A stretch of DNA of 64,000 nt from JAFLCL01 sp964502175 (GCA_964502175.1 CAZCVE010000020.1:62001-126000); one strand, 5' to 3'. Counted from the stretch's first letter, positions 24,346-33,663 are shown. Program-made: numbers and translations. The notes: a model not told the origin generated them from the sequence alone.

Positions 24346-25265
24346 GAGAGTGCTCCCTTCGTATCGGTGGACATGTGCGACCCGTCGAGCGCGATCGCCG
24401 CGCTCGCGTCGGCCGCCGCGCTCGCGCTTCGCTTGCTGGCGCGCACGCGCGCCTCGAGGAAGCCGCGGAGCACGAGCGTGATCAGGCCGCTCGCGGCGAG
24501 CATCGACGCGACCGCGAACGCCGCGGCCGTGCGGTACTCGCCCCAGAGGATCTCCACGTGGAGCGGGAGCGTGTTCGTCTCGCCGCGCACGTGGCCAGAC
24601 ACGACGCTCACGGCGCCGAACTCCCCGGCTGCACGCGCGCCGCAGAGCACGCAGCCGTAGAAGAGAGCCCAGCGCACGCGAGGCAGCGTGACGCGCCAGA
24701 GGATCTGCCAGCCGGACGCGCCGAGGCTCGCGGCCGCCTCTTCTTCGTCGCGACCGATCGCCTCCATCGTCGGCACGAGCTCGCGCACGACGAACGGCAG
24801 CGTCACGAAGAGCGTCGCGAGCACCACGCCCGGCACCGCGTAGACGATGCGGAAGTCGTGATCGCGCAGCCACGGGCCGAGCCAGCCGCGCGCGCCGAAG
24901 AGCAGCACGAACAAGAGGCCGGACACGACCGGAGACACAGTGAACGGCAGATCGATCAGCGTCCCGAGGAGCGCCTTGCCGCGGAAGTCCTGCCGCGTGA
25001 GGAGCCACGCGGCGGCGATGCCGAACACCGTGTGGAACGGCACCACGATCGCGACGACGAGCAGCGTGAGGCCGAGCGCCGACATCGTCTCGTCGTCGAT
25101 CACGGCCTCGGCGAACGTGCCGACACCATCGGCGAACGCTTCGAAGAGGATGATGCCGAGCGGCGCGAGCACGAGCAGCGAGAGCAGCGCGATCGACGTG
25201 ATCGCGACCGCGAGCCCGAGACCGCGGGGTCGCTCGCGCGTGTGTCGGTCGCGCTCCTCAGCCAT
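24342..25265 (-). CDS. cysW: sulfate ABC transporter permease CysW
   Basis: 307 residues, six predicted membrane segments. The ABC permease EAA loop that contacts CysA is recognisable (EEEAAASLGASGWQILWRV), and the sequence ARAAGEFGAVSVVSG is typical of CysW. It overlaps cysT by 8 bases and cysA by 4. The Ala/Ser-rich C-terminal tail (~280-307) is unusual but harmless-looking. Confidence 0.9.
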   Translation of the reverse strand: MAEERDRHTRERPRGLGLAVAITSIALLSLLVLAPLGIILFEAFADGVGTFAEAVIDDETMSALGLTLLVVAIVVPFHTVFGIAAAWLLTRQDFRGKALLGTLIDLPFTVSPVVSGLLFVLLFGARGWLGPWLRDHDFRIVYAVPGVVLATLFVTLPFVVRELVPTMEAIGRDEEEAAASLGASGWQILWRVTLPRVRWALFYGCVLCGARAAGEFGAVSVVSGHVRGETNTLPLHVEILWGEYRTAAAFAVASMLAASGLITLVLRGFLEARVRASKRSASAAADASAAIALDGSHMSTDTKGALS

Positions 25266-26109
25266 GACGCAAGCCCTTCGCGCGCTGCGAGAGGATCACG
25301 AGGATCGCGCCCGACGCGACCAGCATGCCCGTGGCGATCGCGGCCGCGCCCGCGTAGTCGTATTCCTCGAGACGCACCAGCACGAGCAGCGGCGCGATCT
25401 CGGTGCGGAACGGGACGTTGCCCGCGATGAACACGACGGATCCGTACTCGCCGATCGCGCGCGCGAAGCCGAGCGTGGCGCCCGCGAGGAGCGCAGGCCG
25501 CAGCGCGGGGAAGATCACGCGACGAAACGTCGTGACGCGATCGGCGCCGAGCGACGCCGAGGCCTCTTCGGTCTCGCGCGGGAACGACTTGATCACCGGC
25601 TGCACCGTGCGCACCACGAACGGCATCGACACGAACACGAGCGCGAGCACCACGCCCACGCGGGTGAACGCGACGTCGACGCCGAGCGGCGCGAGCAGCG
25701 ATCCGAACACGCCCGAGGGCGCCCACAGCTGCGTGAGCGCGATGCCCGACACTGCCGTGGGCATCGCGAAGGGCAGGTCGACGAGCGCGTCGAAGAAGCG
25801 ACGACCAGGGATGTCGTAGCGAACCAGCGTCCACGCGACGCCGAGCCCGAGCGGCGCGCTGAGGAGCGCGGCGAGCGCAGCGGCCCCGAACGAGAGGCCG
25901 TACGCCATGAGCGTGCGCTCCGAGCCGAGCACGTCGAGCACGTGCGAGAAGTCCGCGCGCCACACCACCACGAGCAGCGCGATCAGCGGGATCACCACGA
26001 GCACCGCCACGACCGTGACGGTGACGCCGAGCGAGACGCCGAAGCCGGGAAGACGGGGCGTGGGCAGGGGCCGCGACGCAAGCGCGGCTGCGCCCGTCGG
26101 TGAGCTCAT
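25258..26109 (-). CDS. cysT: sulfate ABC transporter permease CysT (CysU)
   Basis: 283 residues with six membrane segments and the family motifs RETEEASASLGADRVTTFRRV (EAA loop) and FARAIGEYGSVVFIAGN. It pairs with CysW to form the channel. It overlaps the upstream sbp gene by four bases (ATGA) and the downstream cysW by eight, consistent with one operon. Confidence 0.9.
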   Translation of the reverse strand: MSSPTGAAALASRPLPTPRLPGFGVSLGVTVTVVAVLVVIPLIALLVVVWRADFSHVLDVLGSERTLMAYGLSFGAAALAALLSAPLGLGVAWTLVRYDIPGRRFFDALVDLPFAMPTAVSGIALTQLWAPSGVFGSLLAPLGVDVAFTRVGVVLALVFVSMPFVVRTVQPVIKSFPRETEEASASLGADRVTTFRRVIFPALRPALLAGATLGFARAIGEYGSVVFIAGNVPFRTEIAPLLVLVRLEEYDYAGAAAIATGMLVASGAILVILSQRAKGLRHG

Positions 26110-27194
26110 CGCGGTGCCGTCTCGCTCGGGCGCGACTCGCTGATCCGATCGAAGAGACCGCCATCGCCGAAGTGACGCTCTTGCGCCGCGGCCCAGCTCG
26201 TCGCGACCTGCTCGATGGTGAACAGCTCGACCTGCGGCAGCTCACCCTGATGACGCGCGGCGACGGCCTCGCTGCGCGGACGGAAGTGATGCTGCGCCGC
26301 GATCTCCTGCGCCTCGTCCTCGTAGAGGAACTGCACGTAGGCCTCGGCGGTCTCGCGCACGTGGTGTCGATCCGCGTTGGAGTCGACGAGCGCGACCGGC
26401 GGCTCGGCGAGGATGCTGCTCGCGGGCGTGATGATCTCGAGGCCGTCGTCGCCGTGCTCGGCGAGGAGGAGGTGCGCCTCGTTCTCCCAGGTGAGCAGCA
26501 CGTCGCCGATGCCGTTGCGCGCGAACGTCGTGCTCGATCCGCGGGCGCCCGAGTCGAGCACGGGCACGCGCCGGTAGAGCTCACGCAGCGCGGTCTCGGC
26601 GCTCGCGTCGCTGCCGCCGTCTCGTCGGTGCGCCCAGCCCCAGATCGCGAGGTAGGCCCATCGCGCGCCGCCCGACGTCCGCGGGTTCGGCGTGATCACC
26701 GACACGTCTCCGCGGAGGAGATCGCCCCAGTCGCGCACGCCCTTCGGGTTGCCGCGGCGCACGACGAACACGATCGTCGAGTACCAGGGGCTCGAGTGCC
26801 ACTCGCTCGCGTGCGGCGCGCGCGTCGCCCAGTCGTCCGGCAGGAGCTGCCCATCGCGCGCGAGCGCGTCGATGTCCCACGCGAGCGCGAGGCTCGTGAC
26901 GTCGGCCTCGAGGCCATCGATGATCGCGCGCGCCTGACGCCCCGATCCGCCGTGCGACATGCGGATCGTGACGTTCACGTTCGACTCACGCTGCCTCGCG
27001 ACGAAGCGCTCGTTCACCGCCTCGAAGAGCTCACGCGTGGGGTCGTAGGAGACATGAAGGAGCTCCACGTCGCGCGCGGCCGTCGACGAAGAGCCGGCGG
27101 GTTCGCTGCTTCCGCCCGAGCAGCCGCACGCAACCGCGAGAGTGATCGAGACGAGACGGAGGAGCAGAGAGGATGACGAGGGACGCGAGGACAT
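26106..27194 (-). CDS. sbp: sulfate-binding lipoprotein of the CysTWA transporter
   Basis: 362 residues from the ATG at 27194. The signal ends in a lipobox (LAVAC, Cys23), so the binding protein is membrane-tethered rather than free. Family features: LLHVSYDPTREL at the mature N-terminus, NPRTSGGARWAYLA, which binds the anion, and DVLLTWENEA. First gene of the operon. The upstream 128 bases are shared with the divergent sigma-54 activator and contain a TGACGG-N7-CCGTCA inverted repeat. Confidence 0.9.
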   Translation of the reverse strand: MSSRPSSSSLLLRLVSITLAVACGCSGGSSEPAGSSSTAARDVELLHVSYDPTRELFEAVNERFVARQRESNVNVTIRMSHGGSGRQARAIIDGLEADVTSLALAWDIDALARDGQLLPDDWATRAPHASEWHSSPWYSTIVFVVRRGNPKGVRDWGDLLRGDVSVITPNPRTSGGARWAYLAIWGWAHRRDGGSDASAETALRELYRRVPVLDSGARGSSTTFARNGIGDVLLTWENEAHLLLAEHGDDGLEIITPASSILAEPPVALVDSNADRHHVRETAEAYVQFLYEDEAQEIAAQHHFRPRSEAVAARHQGELPQVELFTIEQVATSWAAAQERHFGDGGLFDRISESRPSETAPR

Positions 27195-27270
27195 GAGCGC
27201 CGTCGAGCACCCGACGTGCCGCCACGCTTGCCCCGGAGAAGCGATGGCCGCTCGCGCAACCCGTGATTTT

Positions 27271-27289
27271 TGACGGCCAATCCCCGTCA
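27271..27289. promoter_or_regulatory. inverted repeat TGACGG-N7-CCGTCA between sbp and the activator gene
   Basis: Perfect 6-bp arms with a 7-base centre, located 77 bases upstream of sbp and 34 bases upstream of the first possible start of the divergent regulator. Size and position fit a dimer operator controlling one or both genes. The binding protein is not identified. Confidence 0.4.
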
Positions 27290-27322
27290 TGTCCTGGCAT
27301 CGCGCCGTGATATATCCCGGCC

Positions 27323-29014
27323 GTGCGCCGTCCTTCACGCCCCGCGAAGCTTCCTGCCCGAGGCACGAAGCCTGCTCACGGGCCGCGCGTGTCTCAGGTC
27401 ACCCACGAGAGCTCCGCTCACGATCCCTCGGAGTCGCAAGGCCCGCTCGCCGAGCTCGAGCTCGCGATCTGGCGCGAAGCCGGGCGTCACCTGGACGTGG
27501 GCGAGTCGCTCGAGCGCATGCTCCCACTTCTTCGAGCCGGCCTGCGGGTCGAGTCGATCGCCGTGCTGCGCATCGAGCTCGAGGCCGGACGCGGACGCGC
27601 GGAGACCATGGGACGCGCCGGCCGCGCGATGACGGGACTTCCCGCGGGTCGCGTCGAGCTCGAGCGCGAGGCGATCAGCACGCTGCGCGCGCTCGCAGCG
27701 GCGCGACATCCGACGACGTGGGCCACCGGCGACGTCGCGCATCCGCCGCGTCGCGCCGCGGCAGAAGGTCGGATCGCGGCCGCCGTGCTGTTCGACGAGA
27801 GCGAGATCGCGGGGCTCGCGCTCATCGAGTTCCGCGACGCGGTCGACGACGAAGCGCGCGAGTCGATCGCCCGCCTCACGGATCCGCTCGCGGCCGCGCT
27901 GGCCAATGATCGGCGCCTCCACACCATCGAGCGCCTCCGCGCCGCAGCCGAGGCCGACAACCGCGCGCTCCTCTCGCGCCTGTCGCGTCGCTCGATCGTC
28001 GACGGCATCGTGGGTGAAGAGGCCGGTCTTCGCCTCGTGATGGAGCGCGTCGCGCAGGTCGCGCAGACGGACGTTCCCGTGCTGCTGCTCGGCGAGACGG
28101 GCTCCGGCAAGGAGGTGATCGCGCGCGCCATCCACGAGAGATCGTCGCGGCGCGAAGGTCCGATGGTCCGCGTGAACTGCGGCGCGATCCCCGCGGAGCT
28201 GATCGACTCCGAGCTCTTCGGTCACGAGAAGGGAGCGTTCACGGGCGCGATCGCGAGCAAGCAAGGTTGGTTCGAGCGCGCCGACGGCGGGACGCTCTTG
28301 CTCGACGAGGTGGGCGAGCTCTCGCTGCCCGCGCAGGTGCGCCTCCTCCGCATCCTCCAAGAAGGCACGCTCGAGCGCGTGGGCGGCCCTCGCACGCTGC
28401 ACGTCGACGTGCGCATCGTCGCCGCGACGCACCGCGACCTGCACCAGATGGTCGAAGACGGCTCGTTCCGCGAGGACCTCTGGTACCGCCTCAGCGTCTT
28501 CCCGCTGCGGCTGCCGCCCCTCCGCGAGCGCCTCGAGGATCTGCCGCAGCTCGTCTCTCACTTCGCCGCACGCGCAGGAACACGCCTGGGTGGTTCTCCG
28601 TTGGTGCCGACCACGGAGGACCTCTCTCTGCTCGCGAGCTATCCGTGGCCAGGCAACGTGCGCGAGCTCGGCGCCGTGATCGAACGCGCGGCGATCCTCG
28701 GACACGGCAAGCACCTCGAGACGGCCGCGGCGCTGGGCGCGGGCACACGCACGTCGGCGCGCTCGAGCCTCGCGCCCACGGCCCCTCGCGCCGCGGCGCC
28801 GACCGTCGACGACGAGGCCAAGTCGAGCGATCCGAGCGCGATCGACACGCTCGACGAGGCGATGAAGAAGCACATCGCGAAAGCGCTTCGCGCGACCCGC
28901 GGACGCATCGAGGGATCACGCGGCACGGCGGCCGTGCTCGGCATCAACCCGCACACGCTGCGCTCGCGCATGCGCAAGCTCGGCCTCGAGTGGAGCCAGT
29001 TCCGCGAGCGCTGA
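27323..29014 (+). CDS. sigma-54-dependent activator with GAF-like sensor
   Basis: 563 residues from the GTG at 27323; an in-frame GTG at 27389 is an alternative. The N-terminal ~200 residues look like a GAF domain. The AAA+ domain has Walker A GETGSGKE, the sigma-54 contact motif GAFTGA, Walker B (TLLLDEVGEL) and the arginine-finger region. The C-terminal Fis-type HTH ends RGTAAVLGINPHTLRSRMRKLGL. It should drive sigma-54 promoters in response to a small ligand or redox signal. The divergent arrangement suggests control of sulfate uptake, but I see no convincing -24/-12 promoter between the genes. Confidence 0.9.
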   Translation: MRRPSRPAKLPARGTKPAHGPRVSQVTHESSAHDPSESQGPLAELELAIWREAGRHLDVGESLERMLPLLRAGLRVESIAVLRIELEAGRGRAETMGRAGRAMTGLPAGRVELEREAISTLRALAAARHPTTWATGDVAHPPRRAAAEGRIAAAVLFDESEIAGLALIEFRDAVDDEARESIARLTDPLAAALANDRRLHTIERLRAAAEADNRALLSRLSRRSIVDGIVGEEAGLRLVMERVAQVAQTDVPVLLLGETGSGKEVIARAIHERSSRREGPMVRVNCGAIPAELIDSELFGHEKGAFTGAIASKQGWFERADGGTLLLDEVGELSLPAQVRLLRILQEGTLERVGGPRTLHVDVRIVAATHRDLHQMVEDGSFREDLWYRLSVFPLRLPPLRERLEDLPQLVSHFAARAGTRLGGSPLVPTTEDLSLLASYPWPGNVRELGAVIERAAILGHGKHLETAAALGAGTRTSARSSLAPTAPRAAAPTVDDEAKSSDPSAIDTLDEAMKKHIAKALRATRGRIEGSRGTAAVLGINPHTLRSRMRKLGLEWSQFRER

Positions 29015-29035
29015 TCGAGACGAGCGAAGCCAGTA

Positions 29036-30451
29036 CTAGAGCCACGCCGCGCCCACGCGACACGCGAGGCCGAGCGCCGCACCGATCGCGAGCGTGCGCG
29101 GAACGCCGAGCTTCGCGACGAAGAGACAGAGCGCGCCCACCACGCCGATCGCGATCGCGGTCGGATCGAGGCTCGCCGGATCGGGCACGAGCAGGCGCAC
29201 CGGCCCGAAGGCGCGCGTCTCGACGGCTGCGAAGCACACGTGGAGCGCGAACCACACCGAGAGGTTGAGGATCACGCCGACGACGCAGGCCGTGATCGCC
29301 GACAGCGCAGACGCGAGGACGCGGTTCTGTCGCATCGCCTCGATGAACGGCGCGCCGAGGAAGATCCAGAGGAAGCACGGCACGAACGTGACCCACAGCG
29401 TGACGAGCGCGCCGAGCGCTCCCGCGACGAGCGGCGGCAGGGATCCCGGCGCGCCGTAGGCGCCCATGAAGCCGACGAACTGCACGACGAGGATCAGCGG
29501 GCCGGGTGTCGTCTCTGCGAGACCGAGGCCCTGCACCATCGCGTCGGCGGGCAGCCAGCCGAAGTCTTCCACCGCGCGCTGCGCCACGAACGAGAGCACG
29601 GCGTACGCGCCGCCGAACGTGACCATCGCGACCTCGGAGAAGAACGTGGCCTCGTCCAGGTAGATCGACGCGGGTCCTGCGAAGGCGAGCGCGAGCGCGA
29701 ACGGCACGGACCACAGCGCGGCGCAGACGACGAGCACCCGGAGCGCCCGAGCGAGCGACGGCGCGGCATGCGCGAGCTCACCGCGCGCGGCCATGCGATC
29801 GAGGAGCGACTCGGCCTGGCCGTCCTTCGAATCGTGCACGCCCGCAGGAAACGAGAGCGGCGCCGCGCGCGCTCCCACCGCGCCGACGATCGCAGCGCAC
29901 GTGATCACGTAGGGGAACGAGACACCGAAGAAGAACAGCGCGACGAACGCGAGCGCGGCGAGGCTCACGAGCGCTCGCGTGCGGCGCCCGCGCTTGCCGA
30001 TGCGGATCAGCGCCTCGAACACGATGGCGAGCACGACCGCCTCGAGCCCGTCGAAGAGACCCGCGACCCACGTGATGTCGCGGAACGACGCGTAGATCGC
30101 AGAGAGCGTGAGCATCACGAGCGCGCCCGGCAGGATGAACAGCGTGCCCGCCGCGATGCCGCCCGGCGTGCGGTGCATGAGCCAGCCGAGATAGGTCGCG
30201 AGCTGCTGCGCCTCGGGCCCCGGGATGAGCGTGCAGTAGCTGAGCGCGTGGAGAAAGCGTCCTTCGTCGACCCACCGGCGCTTGGTGACGAGCTCCTCGT
30301 GCATCAGCGCGATCTGCCCGGCGGGTCCGCCGAACGAGAGCACGCCGATGCGCGCCCAGACGCCGAGCGCCTCGCGGAACGAGACCGAATCAGGCACGGG
30401 CCTCGGGGCAGCGTCGCTCACGCCTTCGTCCGACGCAGGCGGGGTCGTCAT
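29036..30451 (-). CDS. chrA: chromate efflux transporter ChrA
   Basis: 471 residues from the ATG at 30451. Two homologous CHR domains, each with the pattern FGGxxxQ or FGGAYAVL and PGPEAQQLATYLGW or TTPGPLILVVQFVG, so this is the long-chain, two-domain ChrA that exports chromate and is driven by the proton gradient. About ten membrane segments. The divergent neighbour is the PhyH-arsenical-like-P450 operon 64 bases away, so a metal or oxyanion resistance theme may link them. Confidence 0.9.
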   Translation of the reverse strand: MTTPPASDEGVSDAAPRPVPDSVSFREALGVWARIGVLSFGGPAGQIALMHEELVTKRRWVDEGRFLHALSYCTLIPGPEAQQLATYLGWLMHRTPGGIAAGTLFILPGALVMLTLSAIYASFRDITWVAGLFDGLEAVVLAIVFEALIRIGKRGRRTRALVSLAALAFVALFFFGVSFPYVITCAAIVGAVGARAAPLSFPAGVHDSKDGQAESLLDRMAARGELAHAAPSLARALRVLVVCAALWSVPFALALAFAGPASIYLDEATFFSEVAMVTFGGAYAVLSFVAQRAVEDFGWLPADAMVQGLGLAETTPGPLILVVQFVGFMGAYGAPGSLPPLVAGALGALVTLWVTFVPCFLWIFLGAPFIEAMRQNRVLASALSAITACVVGVILNLSVWFALHVCFAAVETRAFGPVRLLVPDPASLDPTAIAIGVVGALCLFVAKLGVPRTLAIGAALGLACRVGAAWL

Positions 30452-30515
30452 GCGCGCGACTATGCACGCTGTGCGCGCCACGTCACGGACGCGGTGCAGC
30501 TATCATCGCGACCGC

Positions 30516-31265
30516 ATGGAAGGCCTCGATTTCGATCGCGACGGCGCGTGGATCGCACGCGGCGTCGTCTCGCGCGCAGCGCTCGACGCGCTCGATCGTG
30601 ACGCCACGGCGCTGCTCGATCGACGCGAGATCGTCGACACGAAGAACCTGCGCTGCCGCTGGGCCGATCACGTGACCACGGGCGAGTGCCGCCTCGACGC
30701 GCTCGATCCCGTGATCGATCTCAGCCCCGCGGCCGCTGCGATCGCCGCGAGCCCTGCGATCCACGCGCTGCTCGCCCAGCTCCTCGGAGAGCCCGCCGTA
30801 CTCTTCAAGGACAAGCTCATCTACAAGCTCGGCGGCGCGCCGGGCTACCCGCTCCATCAGGACTTCATCGCGTGGGACGAGTTCCCGCGATCGTTCACCA
30901 CGGTCGCGGTCGCGCTCGACGCGGCCACCCGCGAGAACGGCGCGACCGAGCTCTTCCTCGGTCAACACCAGGGCGGCGCGCTCGCGCCCGAAGACGGCAG
31001 CTTCCACCGCCTGAAGGACGACGTGATCGACGCGTCGCGCGCGCACTTCCTCGAGCTCGCGCCAGGAGACGTCGCGGTCTTCGGCGGCTTCGTGCCGCAC
31101 CGCTCGGGCACCAACACCACGCTCGCGCCACGACGCCTCCTCTACCTCTCGTACCAGCGCGCGTCCGAGGGCGGCGATCAGCGCGCGTCGCACTACGCGC
31201 AGTTCCACGCGTGGCTACGCGAGCGCTATGCGGAGCACGGGAGGCACGACACGTGGTTTCGGTGA
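30516..31265 (+). CDS. phytanoyl-CoA dioxygenase (PhyH) family oxygenase
   Basis: 249 residues from the ATG at 30516. Non-haem Fe(II)/2-oxoglutarate fold with the metal HxD in YPLHQDFIAWDE, the distal His in FVPHRSG and an Arg further on (LAPRR) for 2-oxoglutarate. It is closest in style to small-molecule PhyH hydroxylases such as those tailoring natural products. Its TGA is inside the GTG of the next gene (GTGA at 31262-31265), so it is co-translated with the arsenical-type fusion protein. Confidence 0.85.
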   Translation: MEGLDFDRDGAWIARGVVSRAALDALDRDATALLDRREIVDTKNLRCRWADHVTTGECRLDALDPVIDLSPAAAAIAASPAIHALLAQLLGEPAVLFKDKLIYKLGGAPGYPLHQDFIAWDEFPRSFTTVAVALDAATRENGATELFLGQHQGGALAPEDGSFHRLKDDVIDASRAHFLELAPGDVAVFGGFVPHRSGTNTTLAPRRLLYLSYQRASEGGDQRASHYAQFHAWLRERYAEHGRHDTWFR

Positions 31266-32353
31266 AGCTGCCCGTGCTGACGCAGTCGGAGGCGTCACCG
31301 GCAGAGCTCGCGAGCTCGCCACCCGCGGCGCACCTCTCGCTCGACGTGACCGACGTGGAGCGCGCGTGCCGCTTCTACGAAGCGCTGCTGGGCTCCGGGC
31401 CGCGCGTTCGCACGATCGATCACGCGCGCTTCGAGCACACGAGCCCGCCGCTCGTGCTCTCGCTCGTGCGCGTGCCCACGCGCGGCAGCACGCCGCTCGA
31501 TCACGTGGGCCTTCGCGTCGGCAGCAAGGCCGCGATCGACCCGTTCGCCGAGCGACTCGGGCGCGCGGGCGTCGCGTTCGATCGACAGGACGAGGTCGTC
31601 TGCTGTGACTCGGAGCAGACGAAGATCTGGGCGCACGATCCCGACGGCATCGCGTGGGAGATCTACGTGCGCAGCGGCGACGACGTCACGACACCGGCCG
31701 CACGGCCGCTTGCTCCCGCCCGCGACGCCGCGCGCGAGGAGCGTCGGTGGGTGCACGGGATCCGCACCGCGTGGCCCGATCGCGTGGAGGCCGACGACGG
31801 CTCGCTCGACGAGGTCGTGCTCGAGGGATCGATCAACCTGCGCGTCGCCAGCGCGAAGCTGGACGCGCTGTTGATCGACGCGCGACGCGCGCTCCGCGCG
31901 GGTGGAACGATCATCCTGCGGGGCCTCGTCGCGTCGGCGCCGCTGAGCAAGCGCGCCCTGCCCTTGCCGGGCCCTGCCTCGCTCGTCGAGCGCGTACCCG
32001 TGGAGCTCGAGCCGCTCGCTGCGCTGGCGCGCGCGGGGTTCCTGGACGTGTCGGCGACGACGCTGCGCGATCGACCCGACCACGTGGTCGGCGCGGTCGA
32101 GCTGCGCGAGATCGTCGTTCGCGCCACGGCGCCTGCCGTGGGCCTCGAGGGTGAACCGCGCCGTCCGGTGATCTACCTGGGTCCCTTCGCGCGCATCACC
32201 GACGATCACGGCGTCACGTTCGATCGCGGGATCCGCGCGTGGATCACGCGCGCCCATGCGGAGGCGATCGCGCTGGGCCCCATGGCGGCCTCCTTCGCGC
32301 TCGCGGCGCGTGGCCTCGACGACAGCGTGAAGGCGGAAGAGTGCTGCGAGTGA
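31262..32353 (+). CDS. ArsI-like glyoxalase fused to C-terminal half of an ArsM-like methyltransferase
   Basis: 363 residues from the GTG at 31262. Residues ~20-140 are a vicinal-oxygen-chelate (VOC) domain of the ArsI/CadI type. The metal triad is His24, His81 and Glu133 (WEIYV), and there is the vicinal pair Cys114-Cys115 in VVCCDSEQTK, followed by HDPDGIAWE as in ArsI C-As lyases. Residues ~180-290 match only the second half of a class I methyltransferase (LEGSINLRV, ARRALRAGG). The SAM motif I is missing, so methyl transfer is unlikely. Residues ~300-350 (IYLGPFARITDDHGVTFDRG) match the ArsM C-terminal domain. The protein ends EECCE, another vicinal Cys pair. A thiophilic ligand, perhaps an arsenical, is suggested; activity is unproven. 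Confidence 0.7.
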   Translation: MKLPVLTQSEASPAELASSPPAAHLSLDVTDVERACRFYEALLGSGPRVRTIDHARFEHTSPPLVLSLVRVPTRGSTPLDHVGLRVGSKAAIDPFAERLGRAGVAFDRQDEVVCCDSEQTKIWAHDPDGIAWEIYVRSGDDVTTPAARPLAPARDAAREERRWVHGIRTAWPDRVEADDGSLDEVVLEGSINLRVASAKLDALLIDARRALRAGGTIILRGLVASAPLSKRALPLPGPASLVERVPVELEPLAALARAGFLDVSATTLRDRPDHVVGAVELREIVVRATAPAVGLEGEPRRPVIYLGPFARITDDHGVTFDRGIRAWITRAHAEAIALGPMAASFALAARGLDDSVKAEECCE

Positions 32354-33663
32354 GCACGTCTCCTCGCGCTCCGGGTCCCACCGCCAGCCCGCTCGCCCAG
32401 CTCTCGGAGCTCCGCGCCGACTTCCTCGGCTACCTGCTCCGCGCCGCGCGCGCGCACGGCCCGCTCGTGCTGCTGCGGCCCGCGCCGTTCACGACGATCC
32501 ACCTCGTCAACGAGCCGAGCCTCGTGAAGGAGGTGCTCGTCACGCGCGCGTCGAGCTTCACCAAGAGCGAGATGACCGGGACGATGGTGCGGAAGTTCCT
32601 GGGCGAAGGGCTCGTGCTCGCCGAAGGGGAGACGCACAAGCGACATCGTCGCGTGGTCGCGCCGGGGTTCACGCCCGCGCGCATCGCGACGACGCTCGAG
32701 ACCGTGCGCGAGGCGACCGCGAGCGCCGTCACGCGATGGGCCGACGCAGGCGAGATCGATCTCGAGGCCGAGACCACCACGCTGGTCATGCACCTGGTGG
32801 CGCACGTGCTGTTCGGTCGTCGCCCCGAAGAGACGCCGCCCGCGATGACCCACGCGATGGCGCAATTCGCAGAGTCGATCGCGGGCCGCTTCCGATCGAT
32901 GCCGATGCCCGACTGGCTGCCGACGCCGCGGCACGCGCGCGAGCGAGCCGCGATCGCTCTCCTCGACGGCGAGATCGACGCGATGATCGCGGGACGACGC
33001 GAGGCACCGACCACGAACGACGTGCTCTCCTTGCTGCTCCGCGCGGAGGACGAGGCGAGCGCGACGCTCACCGCGCGCGAGGTGCGCGACGAGATCGCGA
33101 CGCTCTACTTCGCGGGTCACGAGACCACGGGCAAGCTCGTGACGTGGACGCTCGTGCTCCTCGCGCAGCATCCCGAGATCGCCGCGCGCGCACGCGAAGA
33201 GCTCGATGCGATCGACGACGACGACGCGAAGGCCCCGTACCTCGACGAGATCATGCTCGAGTCGCTGCGCCTCTACCCGCCCGCGTGGGTGTTCGATCGC
33301 GAGCCGAGCGAGGACGTGGTGCTCGGCGGCTTCCACGTGCCCAAGGGCGCGACGATCTACGTGAGCCCCTACGTGATCCAGCGCGACGCGCGCTTCTTTC
33401 CCGATCCCGGTCGCTTCGATCCCGAGCGCTTCGCGGAGGGCTGGGAGAGCCGCGTCGATCGCCACGCGTACTTCCCGTTCGGCGCAGGACCGCGCGCCTG
33501 CATCGGCCACGCGATGGCCGACTGTCACGCGCGCACGATCCTCCGCACCGTGCTCACCAACGTGGAGCTCACGCTCACGAGCGACGCGCCGATCGTGCCC
33601 GAGCCCTCGGCGACGCTGCGACCCAAGGGCGCGGTTCGGCTGCGCGTGACGCGCCGCAGCTGA
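32350..33663 (+). CDS. cytochrome P450
   Basis: 437 residues from the GTG at 32350, again overlapping the previous stop by four bases. All P450 hallmarks are present: I-helix AGHETT (255-260), ExxR as ESLR (304-307) and the haem loop FGAGPRACIG (377-386, Cys384). No membrane anchor, so it is soluble and needs separate redox partners, which are not in the window. As the third gene of the PhyH-fusion-P450 unit it should oxidise the same or a related small molecule. Confidence 0.9.
   Translation: MSTSPRAPGPTASPLAQLSELRADFLGYLLRAARAHGPLVLLRPAPFTTIHLVNEPSLVKEVLVTRASSFTKSEMTGTMVRKFLGEGLVLAEGETHKRHRRVVAPGFTPARIATTLETVREATASAVTRWADAGEIDLEAETTTLVMHLVAHVLFGRRPEETPPAMTHAMAQFAESIAGRFRSMPMPDWLPTPRHARERAAIALLDGEIDAMIAGRREAPTTNDVLSLLLRAEDEASATLTAREVRDEIATLYFAGHETTGKLVTWTLVLLAQHPEIAARAREELDAIDDDDAKAPYLDEIMLESLRLYPPAWVFDREPSEDVVLGGFHVPKGATIYVSPYVIQRDARFFPDPGRFDPERFAEGWESRVDRHAYFPFGAGPRACIGHAMADCHARTILRTVLTNVELTLTSDAPIVPEPSATLRPKGAVRLRVTRRS

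Noticed and set aside
27195..27322. Sigma-54 (-24/-12) promoter for the sulfate operon
   Set aside because: No TGGCAC-N5-TTGC-like element with correct spacing on either strand.
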